Shown piece by piece: positions 17,043-24,742 of a stretch of 64,000 bases of DNA. The stretch covers positions 29,727 through 93,726 of the forward strand of contig JADFKM010000001.1 in assembly GCA_022564935.1 (NCBI GenBank), written 5' to 3'. The number at the start of each line of letters is the position of its first letter. Positions within the stretch are counted from its first letter, which is position 1. The DNA comes from Candidatus Dadabacteria bacterium. Its GTDB lineage: Bacteria > Desulfobacterota_D > UBA1144 > Nemesobacterales > JADFKM01. Both the position numbers and the translations under genes were made by a program. Below the pieces are notes generated by a model. That model had not been told where the DNA came from and did not search any database. It was given only the letters and a program-made list of their open reading frames with translations.

Positions 17043-18104
17043 ATGAATTCAGCTCCGCTCGGCTCAAAGCTTTTATTCCTGCTGTGTTTTTTCTGCATTG
17101 CACTGCCGCCCGTTTACGCCTTTTCGCTGACGATGGAAGGACATGGGGTGTCGTCTCTACAAGATAGCAATGCGCTACGGGCAAGGGAGGATGCCCTGGG
17201 CTTTGCGTTGAGCTCGGTCGTCACACAAGCGGCCGAGATGCTTTCCCCCGGCATCGACCCCATCTTTGCTAAAAGACTTGGCAGCGGGGACGTTAGATCT
17301 TACATCAAGAGCTACAGGATTCAGCACGAATATAATTCCGGCACCGAGTACAAGGTCTGGGTCGAGGCCGATGTAGACACCCTCAAGCTGGGGAGCCGTA
17401 TACGCGGGGTTTTGACCAGACCATCATATAAGACGGGCAAGCCCACCGTTTCAATAACTGTTTTCAACGATGCGGCGGTTTCCAAGAGTTTTTCCAGGGC
17501 TCAGATAAAAAGGGAGATAGCCGTTACGTTAATCGGCAACGGTTATACGGTCCTGCGCGGCGGCGGCCAGATCCAGCTTATAGCGCATGTCGGCGTCAAA
17601 AAGCAAATGAGCAGGGTCGGAGGGAGTGAAGAGCTCCACCATACCCTGAGCACCGTGCTGATAAAGGCCGTCGGCGCTAACGGGCAAGATTTAACGCAGG
17701 TGAGTGAAAGCGCCTATCTGGTTGGAAAGGATGCGCGTGACATCACATCCGCCTCCCTCAGGAAAGCCGCCAAGGGAGCTGCCGGGAAGCTCCTCAAAGA
17801 GCTTGAGGTCTTGGTGCTGCGCGCCGGTAGCGGGAAGGGGGGTTTCGAGCTCGCCTTTTGGGGGGTCATGAGCTACAGGCACTACCGGCAGCTCGATTCG
17901 ATTCTTTCTAAATCGCTCCTGGGAGTAGACGCCGTTGAGAAGAGGGTATTCAAAAACAGCAGGGTGTCTTTCATCGTAGCGCTGAGCGTAGAGCCGGAGG
18001 AGTTCGCAAGGGTACTTACGGGCCTCAATATGATTGATTTTTCCCTCATACTGGAAGGCATTCACAAGAACAGGATCGATTTCACCCTTATTCCCAAAAG
18101 GTAG
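17043..18104 (+). CDS. FlgT/LPP20-like exported protein
   Basis: This ~353-residue protein has a signal peptide (hydrophobic segment about residues 8-26, ending VYAFS). Directly after comes a domain resembling the N-terminal domain of flagellar protein FlgT: TMEGHGVSSLQ followed by ALRAREDALGFALSSVVTQA. Two further alpha/beta repeats follow (about 130-240 and 265-353). The start could also be TTG at 17034. No flagellar genes are in the window, so the FlgT resemblance probably reflects a shared periplasmic fold, not flagellar assembly. Confidence 0.6.
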   Translation: MNSAPLGSKLLFLLCFFCIALPPVYAFSLTMEGHGVSSLQDSNALRAREDALGFALSSVVTQAAEMLSPGIDPIFAKRLGSGDVRSYIKSYRIQHEYNSGTEYKVWVEADVDTLKLGSRIRGVLTRPSYKTGKPTVSITVFNDAAVSKSFSRAQIKREIAVTLIGNGYTVLRGGGQIQLIAHVGVKKQMSRVGGSEELHHTLSTVLIKAVGANGQDLTQVSESAYLVGKDARDITSASLRKAAKGAAGKLLKELEVLVLRAGSGKGGFELAFWGVMSYRHYRQLDSILSKSLLGVDAVEKRVFKNSRVSFIVALSVEPEEFARVLTGLNMIDFSLILEGIHKNRIDFTLIPKR

Positions 18105-18364
18105 CGGTGGTTGTGTTGAGGGGGCGTGCCCTTTGCCCTGATTTTGATGCTTGTGGGGTGATTAATCTACTTCGCCGCGTCCATGCTGCTCATTGAATAG
18201 GCCGTCCTTTCCCCTTAGGAAATGCCGCAGCGCTCTTCGGTGTGGAACAGATTTTCGAGTTCGTCCTCGAATCCCTCACGGGTTTAGTCCGGGAAGTTGT
18301 TCTCTCGCCTAAAGAGCATAAGCTTCATTTTAGAGTCTGTCTTGGGAATAAATCCGGTCATGAG

Positions 18365-18660
18365 CTATTTGACCTCAGAGGACGGGCAAGCCTTTTTCCC
18401 ATGCCAGCTCAGGATGTAGTCGAGGGTGTTTCCGAAGGGCCTTTTTGTCCCTGAAGCCGCTTCCAGCTCGGCGGTCAACTCCTTAAGCCTTTCGGCCGAA
18501 GCGATTAACAAGCTCAAATCGCACCTTAAGCATCCGCCCAGAGTAGAGTGGCGAGAATCTGCGTCAATATGTAGTCGGCCTCTTTTGATTTCTCCATTGC
18601 CTTGCCGCAGGCCTTCATTTCAGTATGTGAGCAGTTCTGCAGATAGTATTCCGCCGTGTT
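18365..18660 (-). pseudogene. Frameshifted remnant of an unknown helical protein
   Basis: Minus-strand frames encode a helical segment (AEYYLQNCSHTEMKACGKAM, then EKSKEADYILTQILATL) that ends at a stop near 18525. In the next frame, ASAERLKELTAELEAASG and NTLDYILSWHGKKA continue to a stop at 18365-18367. Together they look like one helical protein broken by a frameshift. The family is not recognised. Confidence 0.35.
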
Positions 18661-18920
18661 TAAGCGTGTATTGAAAAGCACCCGATACAGATGTATTGCA
18701 CACAGTAAGTGGCGAAGTATTGTAGGAGCCCGGTTTCAGGGGCTGCTTCGTTATGGAGCCGCTCTTTGCTCAAATATATCAAATCACACTCGCAGCTTAT
18801 TGTAAAGGAGGAAAAAAAGTAGGGGGAAGAGCCCTCGGGAAAGCCCTCCCCACTGGGGGGTCATCGACAAACGACTTGTTGAGTCAATCGGAGGGATTCT
18901 CTCCTCTCATAGTTCTATTC

Positions 18921-19165
18921 CTATTCTCCGCACTCGATTTCAACCTGTGCGTTTCCTTGTATCTCAAAGTCTTCTATTGAGCAGGAGGCTCCAGAGACTT
19001 CCACTTCGGCGTTGCCCATGACTCTTATGTCCCGTTCTTCACCATCGATGCTGACACTGTCGCTTTCTGCCTGTGGAGTCGGTGAAAGTGCTGCTTTGAA
19101 CCCCTATGAGTTTCGGCTCGATGTCGAGGCTCAGGGGGAAGCCCAGTATGAACACCCTCTTTATT
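18921..19165 (-). pseudogene. Frameshifted remnant of a beta-rich exported protein
   Basis: On the minus strand a hydrophobic stretch with FILGFPLSLDIEPKLIGVQSS is followed, after a one-frame shift near 19080, by an acidic segment containing SVSIDGEERDIRVMGNAEVE and GNAQVEIECGE, ending at a TAG (18921-18923). The repeated G-N-A-x-V-E pattern suggests a beta-solenoid or adhesin-head type domain. The shift argues for a dead gene. Confidence 0.4.
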
Positions 19166-19246
19166 AAATATAAGGGTAGCCGGCCGTTGTTATCAACCGT
19201 TAAATACCGGTCTTCTTATACTGAAGGGTTTATTCTTCACGGCCCC

Positions 19247-19789
19247 TCACTCTTCGATAAAAAGTGAAACGACACAGGCCGTAAGTGCGAGGGCGGCCAT
19301 AATGGAAAAAATGGCGTTAAAGCCGAATTTCATCGCCAGCAGTCCGCCCAGCGCTGCCGCAATGCCTTCGAATATAGACCTGTAGCCGAAGAAGTCTGAA
19401 TATATCTTCCTTTCCATCCCCTTCTTGAGCGAGGTGGCGATTACCGCGCTCCAGGACGGGGTGATTATGACCTCTCCGAAGGCAAGCAGGGCTTGGATGC
19501 CGAATACGTGAAACGGGCTCGAGGCCATTAGGTAGAGCAGGTAGCAAATGAAGAAGACAAAATACCCCGATGATATCATAAACCTCTTTGAGAGGATGCG
19601 CTCCCTTAAGTTGCTGAGCAGAAAATACAGTACCCCCCTGAGGACTGCGTAGATGCCTATGGCGGTGCCAGCGTCTAATAGCGAGCCTCCTATGTCTTTT
19701 ATAAAGATCGCATAAATTGGGGCAAACAGGTTTACGCCCGAGTGTAAGAGGATCGAGGAGCCCAGTAGTATCTTGATGTTCCTGCTCAT
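19247..19789 (-). CDS. Half-size MFS-type transporter
   Basis: This 180-residue membrane protein has six predicted helices and matches only the N-terminal half of a major facilitator: LHSGVNLFAPIYAIFIKDIG at helix 1, a LSNLRERILSKRF loop between helices 2 and 3 in the position of motif A, and PSWSAVIATSLKKGMERKIYS. It ends with a proper stop right after helix 6. Either it is a truncated twelve-helix transporter or one of the six-helix proteins that work as dimers. There is no second half downstream. Confidence 0.65.
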   Translation of the reverse strand: MSRNIKILLGSSILLHSGVNLFAPIYAIFIKDIGGSLLDAGTAIGIYAVLRGVLYFLLSNLRERILSKRFMISSGYFVFFICYLLYLMASSPFHVFGIQALLAFGEVIITPSWSAVIATSLKKGMERKIYSDFFGYRSIFEGIAAALGGLLAMKFGFNAIFSIMAALALTACVVSLFIEE

Positions 19790-19953
19790 CTAAATGAGCC
19801 TTGAAGTGTAACATAAATCAAGCTCGCAGCCGGTGGATGTGAGAATGGCATGGCGGGGCTCTCCTTACGGGTATGATGTCATCCGCCGTTTAGGGGCATT
19901 GCCCTGAGGGGTACTTGCGCATAGCGCCCGCGGTAAATATAATTGTTTATTGT

Positions 19954-20427
19954 ATGAAGAACATATTACTCGCCGTGGCAGTAGTCCTGATCTTGAGCTT
20001 CCTTCCAGGATGCGGCGACGAATTTGAAGATCCGGAGAGGAACTACATTATAAATCTCAAGGTCCTGGTCAGGGCCATTGAAGGAACCTTTAACGAGCTC
20101 GATAAATCAATAGACAACATTTCATCGATGCCGAAAGCTGAGTGCAAGTCGGAGTTCGGGGCCTTTGAAAGGGATTTTAAAAGGCTTACCGGCGTGTCCA
20201 GCCGCATTGTATCGAAAGCCGAGGAATCGAAGACGATACGAACCCACATCGACGGCGCGCTCAGGTACTCGCTCGCAGCAAGCACTAGGGCAAGGGCTGC
20301 CTGCGACGGGTTGGCTTCTATCGGATTCGGGAGTTCTCGCCCGCTCGACGAGGCCGGGGAGAATATCGAGAAGGCGCGCGCCGAGCTTGAGTCGGTGGTA
20401 ACCACCGTTGAAAAACTGAAGCTGTGA
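19954..20427 (+). CDS. Hypothetical helical lipoprotein
   Basis: This 157-residue protein starts with a lipoprotein signal (SFLPGC, lipidated C20). The mature part is almost all helix with regularly spaced charged residues and three cysteines, fitting an extended periplasmic helical bundle. The ATG at 19954 gives a clean signal; the frame is open further upstream but adds a poor start. A short perfect hairpin (20431-20447) follows the stop. Confidence 0.6.
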   Translation: MKNILLAVAVVLILSFLPGCGDEFEDPERNYIINLKVLVRAIEGTFNELDKSIDNISSMPKAECKSEFGAFERDFKRLTGVSSRIVSKAEESKTIRTHIDGALRYSLAASTRARAACDGLASIGFGSSRPLDEAGENIEKARAELESVVTTVEKLKL

Positions 20428-20430
20428 GTT

Positions 20431-20447
20431 CCCCTCATCATGAGGGG
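20431..20447. other. Small perfect hairpin after lipoprotein gene
   Basis: CCCCTC and GAGGGG arms with a 5-base loop begin 4 bp after the stop codon. There is no T tract, so it may be an mRNA 3'-end stabiliser or part of a weak terminator. Confidence 0.4.
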
Positions 20448-20632
20448 TCATTAACGCTCACCAATACTGCGAATTACCCCTCCGGTTTTCTTTCAGCTCA
20501 CTTGTTTGCTGCTTGCGCGTCCCCCGCTCGCCTTATGATTGGGGGAGGTCGGGTTGGATTTTTTTTTGCCGAATTAAACTTCAATTTTCCGGTTTCCATA
20601 GTAGACTTCTACGTAACGAAACGGGGTGTTGA

Positions 20633-20881
20633 ATGGGCGAATCTGCGTTTATGAAAAAATACCTCCTGATTGCGCTTTCACTCGCCCTGTATATGTGCCC
20701 ATCGGGGTTTTGCCTTGCGGCGCAGAGCAAAGGTGACCCGGTCCGGAGCGGCGGCTGCAAGTAGAGGCCCCCCGAGAAGCTCATCCCGGCTCTGGGGTTT
20801 CAGCTCGGCATGTGCCGGGGGGAAGTCAACAAACACCTAAAAAAGCTTGATGACGAGCACCCCTTTGATTTGTCTTTGTAA
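20633..20881 (+). pseudogene. Small exported protein gene interrupted by an amber codon
   Basis: The frame starts with a signal peptide (MKKYLLIALSLALYMCPSG within it, from ATG 20633 or 20651) and stops at TAG 20762-20764 after 43 codons. Without that stop the same frame runs on to TAA 20879-20881. The downstream part, with LIPALGFQLGMCRGEVNKHL, looks like a folded periplasmic segment, so the TAG is probably a nonsense mutation. The product would be only ~82 residues, so the 3' end may also be lost. Confidence 0.5.
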
Positions 20882-20910
20882 CGGCGACAAAACCCGATAT
20901 AATCAACCCT

Positions 20911-21141
20911 ATGGAGCCTGAAGACATCAAGCGTATGATCGAGGACGCCTTCCCGCAGGATACCGTCGAGGTCGAGGGTGACGGGCAGCACTTCCAGGCC
21001 CTTGTAGTTTCCTCACAGTTCGAAGGCAAGGGGCTGCTTGAGCGCCACAAGATGGTGTATGCTGCGCTTGGTGAGAACATGGCCGAGCGCATCCACGCAC
21101 TCTCACTCAAGACCCTTACTCCCGAGCAGTGGGAAGGATGA
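20911..21141 (+). CDS. bolA: BolA/IbaG-family protein
   Basis: This 76-residue protein is a stand-alone BolA domain: a helix with IKRMIEDAFP, a beta strand with DGQHFQALVVS, then the conserved FEGKGLLERHKMVYAALG with the putative cluster-binding histidine of RHK, and a C-terminal IHALSLKTLTPEQW. BolA proteins form 2Fe-2S heterodimers with CGFS monothiol glutaredoxins and assist Fe-S trafficking. The partner gene grxD lies 190 bp downstream, separated by a terminator and its own promoter. Confidence 0.9.
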   Translation: MEPEDIKRMIEDAFPQDTVEVEGDGQHFQALVVSSQFEGKGLLERHKMVYAALGENMAERIHALSLKTLTPEQWEG

Positions 21142-21192
21142 AGCAGGCTGTGCCGTCTAAGCGGGCCTGCTCCATGCTCGAAACATTCCCTT

Positions 21193-21225
21193 AGCGGCGG
21201 CCGCCTCCGCAGCAGCCGCTTTTTA
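21193..21225 (+). terminator. Rho-independent terminator after bolA
   Basis: AGCGGCGGC pairs with GCAGCCGCT (one mismatch) and is followed by TTTTTAT. It lies about 50 bp after the bolA stop. Confidence 0.6.
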
Positions 21226-21260
21226 TACACCCGCCTAAATGTTCGTCATTAAAAAGCAGA

Positions 21261-21289
21261 TTGCGATTTGGGTCTAAGCGTTGTAATAT
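21261..21289 (+). promoter_or_regulatory. Promoter for grxD
   Basis: TTGCGA (21261-21266) and TAATAT (21284-21289) are spaced by 17 bp. A GGGGG ribosome site and the grxD ATG follow 42 bp later. Confidence 0.55.
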
Positions 21290-21330
21290 ACTTAGGTAAG
21301 CGAAATATATTAGTCTAAGGGGGAACCGTC

Positions 21331-21654
21331 ATGTCTGAAGATATAGTGAGCAAGATTCAGTCACAAATAAACGAAAACGACATCATCATCTACATGAAAG
21401 GCACCCCGGAGATGCCACAGTGCGGCTTCTCCGCCCAGACGGTCGGCCTGTTCAAGTCGTACGGCGTGCCCTTCACCTCGGTCGATGTCCTCGAAGACCC
21501 CGAAATAAGGCAGTCCATAAAGGAGTTCTCCAACTGGCCCACCATCCCGCAGGTCTACATAAAGGGGCAGTTCGTAGGCGGCTGCGACATTTGCAACGAG
21601 ATGCACGCAAGCGGCGAGCTTGAAAAGATGGCGAAGAGCGCAGTAGCGGGCTGA
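21331..21654 (+). CDS. grxD: Monothiol glutaredoxin (CGFS type)
   Basis: This 107-residue protein carries the CGFS motif (C31) in MKGTPEMPQCGFSAQTVGLF, the WPTIPQVYIKGQFVGGCDI glutathione-binding segment, and the C-terminal helix. CGFS glutaredoxins carry a glutathione-ligated 2Fe-2S cluster and deliver it to acceptor apoproteins, often together with BolA. The nearby bolA gene fits this pairing. Length and motifs are fully typical. Confidence 0.95.
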   Translation: MSEDIVSKIQSQINENDIIIYMKGTPEMPQCGFSAQTVGLFKSYGVPFTSVDVLEDPEIRQSIKEFSNWPTIPQVYIKGQFVGGCDICNEMHASGELEKMAKSAVAG

Positions 21655-21720
21655 AGCAGCGCTGCGTAGAAGCTCATAGCCCGCTTCGAAGTGGGACGGT
21701 CTGATGATGGAGCGTGGGCT

Positions 21721-22038
21721 TTAGAGGTCGGTTTCTGTTATTTCGAACTTTGTCCTTAGAAACATTATCAGCTCGGTAAGAGCTTCTCTCATAGACAACG
21801 TTAGTGCGGTCTTTCCGTACCTTCCCTCTACCACGTAATCGAAATCCGCCGTCACGTGGTACTCGGATAGATCCTCTCCCGCGATGGTAGTCGAATCGCT
21901 GAGGATCTGATGGTATTGCGTTACAAGCTTATCGGAAACGGGAGCGGAATCCTCTGAGGGGAGTGAGTACCGCATCGCCTTAAGCTCCGCGTACCGCACC
22001 TTCAATTCGTTCCTCTGTTCTTCAGTCAGCTCCGCCAT
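21721..22038 (-). CDS. Hypothetical protein, paralogue of the N-terminal domain of the next gene
   Basis: This 105-residue protein begins MAELTEEQRNELKVRYAELK and is clearly homologous along its whole length to residues 1-105 of the protein at 22155-22877, which begins MAELSEEQHKKLKIIFAQLR. Shared points are the LP(S/Q) turn near residue 26, a VS-x-x-(L/I)V segment, and the C-terminal FE. It is a free-standing copy of that domain. The same 16-base box lies about 57 bp upstream of both starts. Function is unknown; the domain is likely a helical interaction or sensor module. Confidence 0.7.
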   Translation of the reverse strand: MAELTEEQRNELKVRYAELKAMRYSLPSEDSAPVSDKLVTQYHQILSDSTTIAGEDLSEYHVTADFDYVVEGRYGKTALTLSMREALTELIMFLRTKFEITETDL

Positions 22039-22094
22039 GGTTAGCCCCCTGCATAATGCTTTACATCGGTTATCTATATTGAGTTCCCGCTTCG

Positions 22095-22110
22095 AATCTA
22101 TAATAGCATA
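22095..22110 (-). promoter_or_regulatory. Duplicated promoter/operator box, copy 1
   Basis: The minus-strand sequence TATGCTATTATAGATT lies 57 bp before the 22038 start and is identical to copy 2 at 22932-22947. It contains a TATTAT-like -10 element. Sequence between box and start is not conserved, so the box itself seems to be under selection or recently copied. Confidence 0.55.
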
Positions 22111-22154
22111 GAAGATGTGAAAACAGAGTAAAAGTGTGTCAGAATTTTATCGTC

Positions 22155-22877
22155 TTATTTACTTTCCCTCACCTTAGTTTCATTCAAAATATCCAGTAGT
22201 ATGTCAATAAAAGCCAGTATTTTCATTGCATCCTCTCTGGAAAACTGGTCTGAGAGCTTGTGATGGGTTTCGCCTCTAAAACTTAACATCGTACCCCTAT
22301 AAAGCTGGTAAAAACCTTCTTGTTCGGATGGGGTACCATCTATAACTAGTAAGCCCCTTGTATTATGAAGAACTGTGTTAACTAATTTTACTCCCACCTC
22401 TGTTAAGTCAGGGTCTGCTAAATTTCTAATTCTGTGTTCTAATATGGTGGTTGCTTCTCGTATTACTCTGTCAAAATTTTCTTGGGCTGATAAAAGGTCG
22501 ATGCATCTTTCCTTTAACTCATTATCCTTGATTATCTTAATGATATTTCCTATTCCAACAATTGGTTTACTTTCTACTGATTCGAATTCTATGTTAATCA
22601 GTGCAATTAGTTGTCTAAGAATCGATTTAAATGATAGATTAAAATAACGTCTAACAAGTTTTCTTCCAGTGGTGTATTCAGCATCTGGTTTAATTTTGAA
22701 TTGTGAGAAATCTTTCTCAGATACACTTTCCAAATCTTTAAGAAGTCTAAAATAGCTATTAACGATTTGGTTAGATACCATTTCGGTTTCTTTTTGGGGC
22801 AGTGTGTCATCTATTGCTCTTAGCTGAGCAAATATAATTTTTAATTTTTTGTGCTGCTCTTCAGACAACTCTGCCAT
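22155..22877 (-). CDS. Two-domain protein with C-terminal Hypoth_Ymh (TIGR02391/HEPN-like) domain
   Basis: This 240-residue protein has an N-terminal ~105-residue domain shared with its downstream neighbour and a C-terminal helical domain (about 125-235) that fits the TIGR02391/Ymh family: NFDRVIREATTILEHRIRNL, then EQEGFYQLYRGTMLSFRGET followed by two histidines. The R201-G-E-T-H205-H206 motif resembles the R-x(3-4)-H signature of HEPN ribonucleases, many of them in defence or toxin-antitoxin systems. The gene is clearly AT-richer than its surroundings, which suggests transfer. Whether it is toxic or defensive is inference. Confidence 0.65.
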   Translation of the reverse strand: MAELSEEQHKKLKIIFAQLRAIDDTLPQKETEMVSNQIVNSYFRLLKDLESVSEKDFSQFKIKPDAEYTTGRKLVRRYFNLSFKSILRQLIALINIEFESVESKPIVGIGNIIKIIKDNELKERCIDLLSAQENFDRVIREATTILEHRIRNLADPDLTEVGVKLVNTVLHNTRGLLVIDGTPSEQEGFYQLYRGTMLSFRGETHHKLSDQFSREDAMKILAFIDILLDILNETKVRESK

Positions 22878-22931
22878 TGCAAAACCCCTTCTTACAAATT
22901 AAGTCAGTTGCGCATATGCGCTCCTACTACA

Positions 22932-22947
22932 AATCTATAATAGCATA
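22932..22947 (-). promoter_or_regulatory. Duplicated promoter/operator box, copy 2
   Basis: This is identical over 16 bp to the box at 22095-22110 and lies 55 bp before the 22877 start. It suggests that the two genes arose by duplication including the promoter, or are co-regulated. Confidence 0.55.
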
Positions 22948-23023
22948 AAGTGCTACCATGTTTGAATAGTCCGTGGAAAGAAAGAGTGAGTAAGCGGGGT
23001 GAGAGAATTCGTCCCGGATTGAC

Positions 23024-23878
23024 TCACCGCTGCGGGCAAGGTCTGGTCTCGCCGCATATCTTGGCGCCCTTCATAGTCCGCAGGTAGGCCAGTATTGCGT
23101 TAAGCTCCATCTCGGAAAGGTCGCCGAAGGCGGGCATACCGCTCCGCGCCCTGAAGCCGGGGGCGTTGCGGATGAACTGGCGCAGCATCCCCTCCTTCCA
23201 GTACTCCGTCACATTATGGGGCACATTTAGCTCCGGCCCCACCGTGCCGCCCACTAGATTAACAGTGTGGCACATCAGGCAGCGGGTCTTGAACAGCGTC
23301 ATTCCCCTGTAGACCACCGACGTCTTGGGCACTCTCGGCACGGCGGCGGTGTAGTATTCCATATAGGGCATAACGCTTATGGACTGGAGCTCGTAGGGCC
23401 AGTGGTAGCGTTTGTCCTTATGAGAAACCCCCTCCCACACGAGGTAGAACGGGGCGGGTGAGACGGTTTTGCCGCCCTGCATGACTGGCATCCAGTCCTT
23501 GCCCTTCGGCGCGTTGAGGTCGCGCACGGCTATAACGCCGCGCTTTTTGAGGGCGTCGTCGAGGGACATCACGGGGGTGTATCCGTCGGCGCAGTGGAAC
23601 ACAAGCTCGCCGCCGGCTTTGCGAATCTTCTCTATATCCGGCACAGTCCTCAGCAGCGCCTCAAGCGGGTAGCCCATGTAGCGCTTCTTCTTGCCGTACG
23701 CCGGGTCGTCTGCGATGACAACTTCCACGAGGGGTTTAAGCCTGCCCTGGTTCTTCAGCATCTGTATGTCTATTACCGCATACGGGTCTGCGTGTGCGGC
23801 CATGCCCGCACCGAAGCACAGCGCGAACACTACGGCGAGCAACGCAAGGCCTTCTATACTCCAAAACTTATAAATCAT
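23024..23878 (-). CDS. Exported mono-heme cytochrome c with SUOX-like N-terminal domain
   Basis: This 284-residue protein has an N-terminal signal segment, a ~150-residue region resembling the molybdopterin-binding (sulfite-oxidase-type) fold (YPLEALLRTVPDIEKI, FHCADGYTPVMSLDDAL), and a C-terminal class I cytochrome c domain with the heme site CLMCH (about residues 202-206) and a distal GMPAFGDLSEMELNAILAYL. The first domain lacks an obvious cofactor cysteine, so it may be structural. It is probably periplasmic. The upstream small WG-type gene ends 12 bp before its GAGGAG site, so the two form an operon. Confidence 0.75.
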   Translation of the reverse strand: MIYKFWSIEGLALLAVVFALCFGAGMAAHADPYAVIDIQMLKNQGRLKPLVEVVIADDPAYGKKKRYMGYPLEALLRTVPDIEKIRKAGGELVFHCADGYTPVMSLDDALKKRGVIAVRDLNAPKGKDWMPVMQGGKTVSPAPFYLVWEGVSHKDKRYHWPYELQSISVMPYMEYYTAAVPRVPKTSVVYRGMTLFKTRCLMCHTVNLVGGTVGPELNVPHNVTEYWKEGMLRQFIRNAPGFRARSGMPAFGDLSEMELNAILAYLRTMKGAKICGETRPCPQR

Positions 23879-23890
23879 ATTTAACTCCTC

Positions 23891-24085
23891 TCAATTTCTC
23901 GGCTTCCATATCCACTTGTCCGTTTTGTCGATGAAGCCCCATTTGTCCTTTATAAGCACGGCAGCAAGATCTTCGGAAAATCTCGGAAGAGAGTGAATGA
24001 TAGATTTGTATGCGCATGCCGGGTAGCTGAAATATAGAACGCTAACGGCAAGAGTAACGAGGAATAAAGAGGTTGTTTTTCTCAT
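23891..24085 (-). CDS. Small exported WG-repeat-like protein
   Basis: This 64-residue protein has a signal peptide (cleavage after ACA, near residue 25) and ends with DKWGFIDKTDKWIWKPRN, the core of a single WG beta-repeat (KWGFIDKxGKW). WG proteins normally carry many repeats, so this is a short or truncated version. It is transcribed with the downstream cytochrome gene and divergently from the His/Met-rich gene. Confidence 0.5.
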   Translation of the reverse strand: MRKTTSLFLVTLAVSVLYFSYPACAYKSIIHSLPRFSEDLAAVLIKDKWGFIDKTDKWIWKPRN

Positions 24086-24224
24086 GGTACGCCCCTTACT
24101 GCCCGGTTCTTTAAAGTATAGCGCAATATACGGCTCAAAATCTGCGGGATGTTAGCGGAGGGAGGTAGTTGTAGGGAGAAGAGATTGACTTCGCCGGAAT
24201 TGTGACTAAGCTATTAGTGTAGCT

Positions 24225-24635
24225 ATGAAGTACCTCAGCTTTCTCATAGTGTTGAGCGTGTTTGCGTGCTACGGCGACCTTTGCCCGAAGGTGTACGCCT
24301 CGGCGCCGTCCCACCATTCCACAGAAATGGGAGACGCATTGCACACCTCCCAACATCCCGCGCACATGGACATGGGGCTTGCCGCTTCGCATGACGTGAG
24401 CATGGATACACGTTCCCACTCAGAGCAGTGCGATAGCTGTCAAGATGCCCTCCTCGGCTCTACGGATAAAACGGACTGGAGCCTGTTTCCGGCTCAGGCC
24501 ATACTTCATACCGCAGTTGCCGGAATAGACGCCACGGGGTTAAACGCAGCTCACGGGTACCTGATGAAAACCCCACTTATAAGGAAACACGCCCCTCCTG
24601 AGTTATTCCTGAATAACTCCACCTTCCTGCTTTAA
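24225..24635 (+). CDS. Exported His/Met-rich protein upstream of the Cus pump
   Basis: This 136-residue protein has a signal peptide (about residues 1-26, ending VYASA). The mature N-terminal half is rich in His and Met (HHSTEMGDALHTSQHPAHMD; later a SHDVSMDTRSHSEQCDSC cluster), typical of periplasmic copper or silver binding. It has no recognised family. No clear ribosome site precedes the ATG. It lies 108 bp before the CusC-like gene and is probably part of the same metal-resistance operon, perhaps as a metallochaperone or sponge. Confidence 0.65.
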   Translation: MKYLSFLIVLSVFACYGDLCPKVYASAPSHHSTEMGDALHTSQHPAHMDMGLAASHDVSMDTRSHSEQCDSCQDALLGSTDKTDWSLFPAQAILHTAVAGIDATGLNAAHGYLMKTPLIRKHAPPELFLNNSTFLL

Positions 24636-24742
24636 TCCTTTTCCCACCCACGTGTTTTGTGCGGCGCACCGCTGTTTGAGTATCTGTGCGTCCGCTGTGT
24701 TTTGTCTTGGAAAAAAATATTTTGGGAAAAGAGAGAAAAGCC

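Larger units (their letters stand above)
18105..19246. other. Gene-poor stretch with decayed minus-strand coding sequence
   Basis: No intact gene is seen in this 1.1 kb. The plus-strand open frames here have no ribosome sites or protein-like composition. On the minus strand at least two stretches read as protein only if frameshifts are allowed; they are listed separately. The rest shows nothing recognisable. Confidence 0.55.

Noticed and set aside
18242-18980. Three short plus-strand open frames in the gene-poor stretch
   Set aside because: They lack ribosome sites and protein-like composition; the minus strand looks more like former coding sequence.
20762-20764. In-frame TAG read as pyrrolysine or programmed readthrough
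   Set aside because: Nothing nearby suggests recoding and other genes in the window do not use TAG inside frames; a nonsense mutation is simpler.
24185-24217. CueR-type long-spacer promoter before the His/Met-rich gene
   Set aside because: TTGACT is present, but the possible -10 elements give 16 or 21 bp spacers and there is no clear dyad between them.
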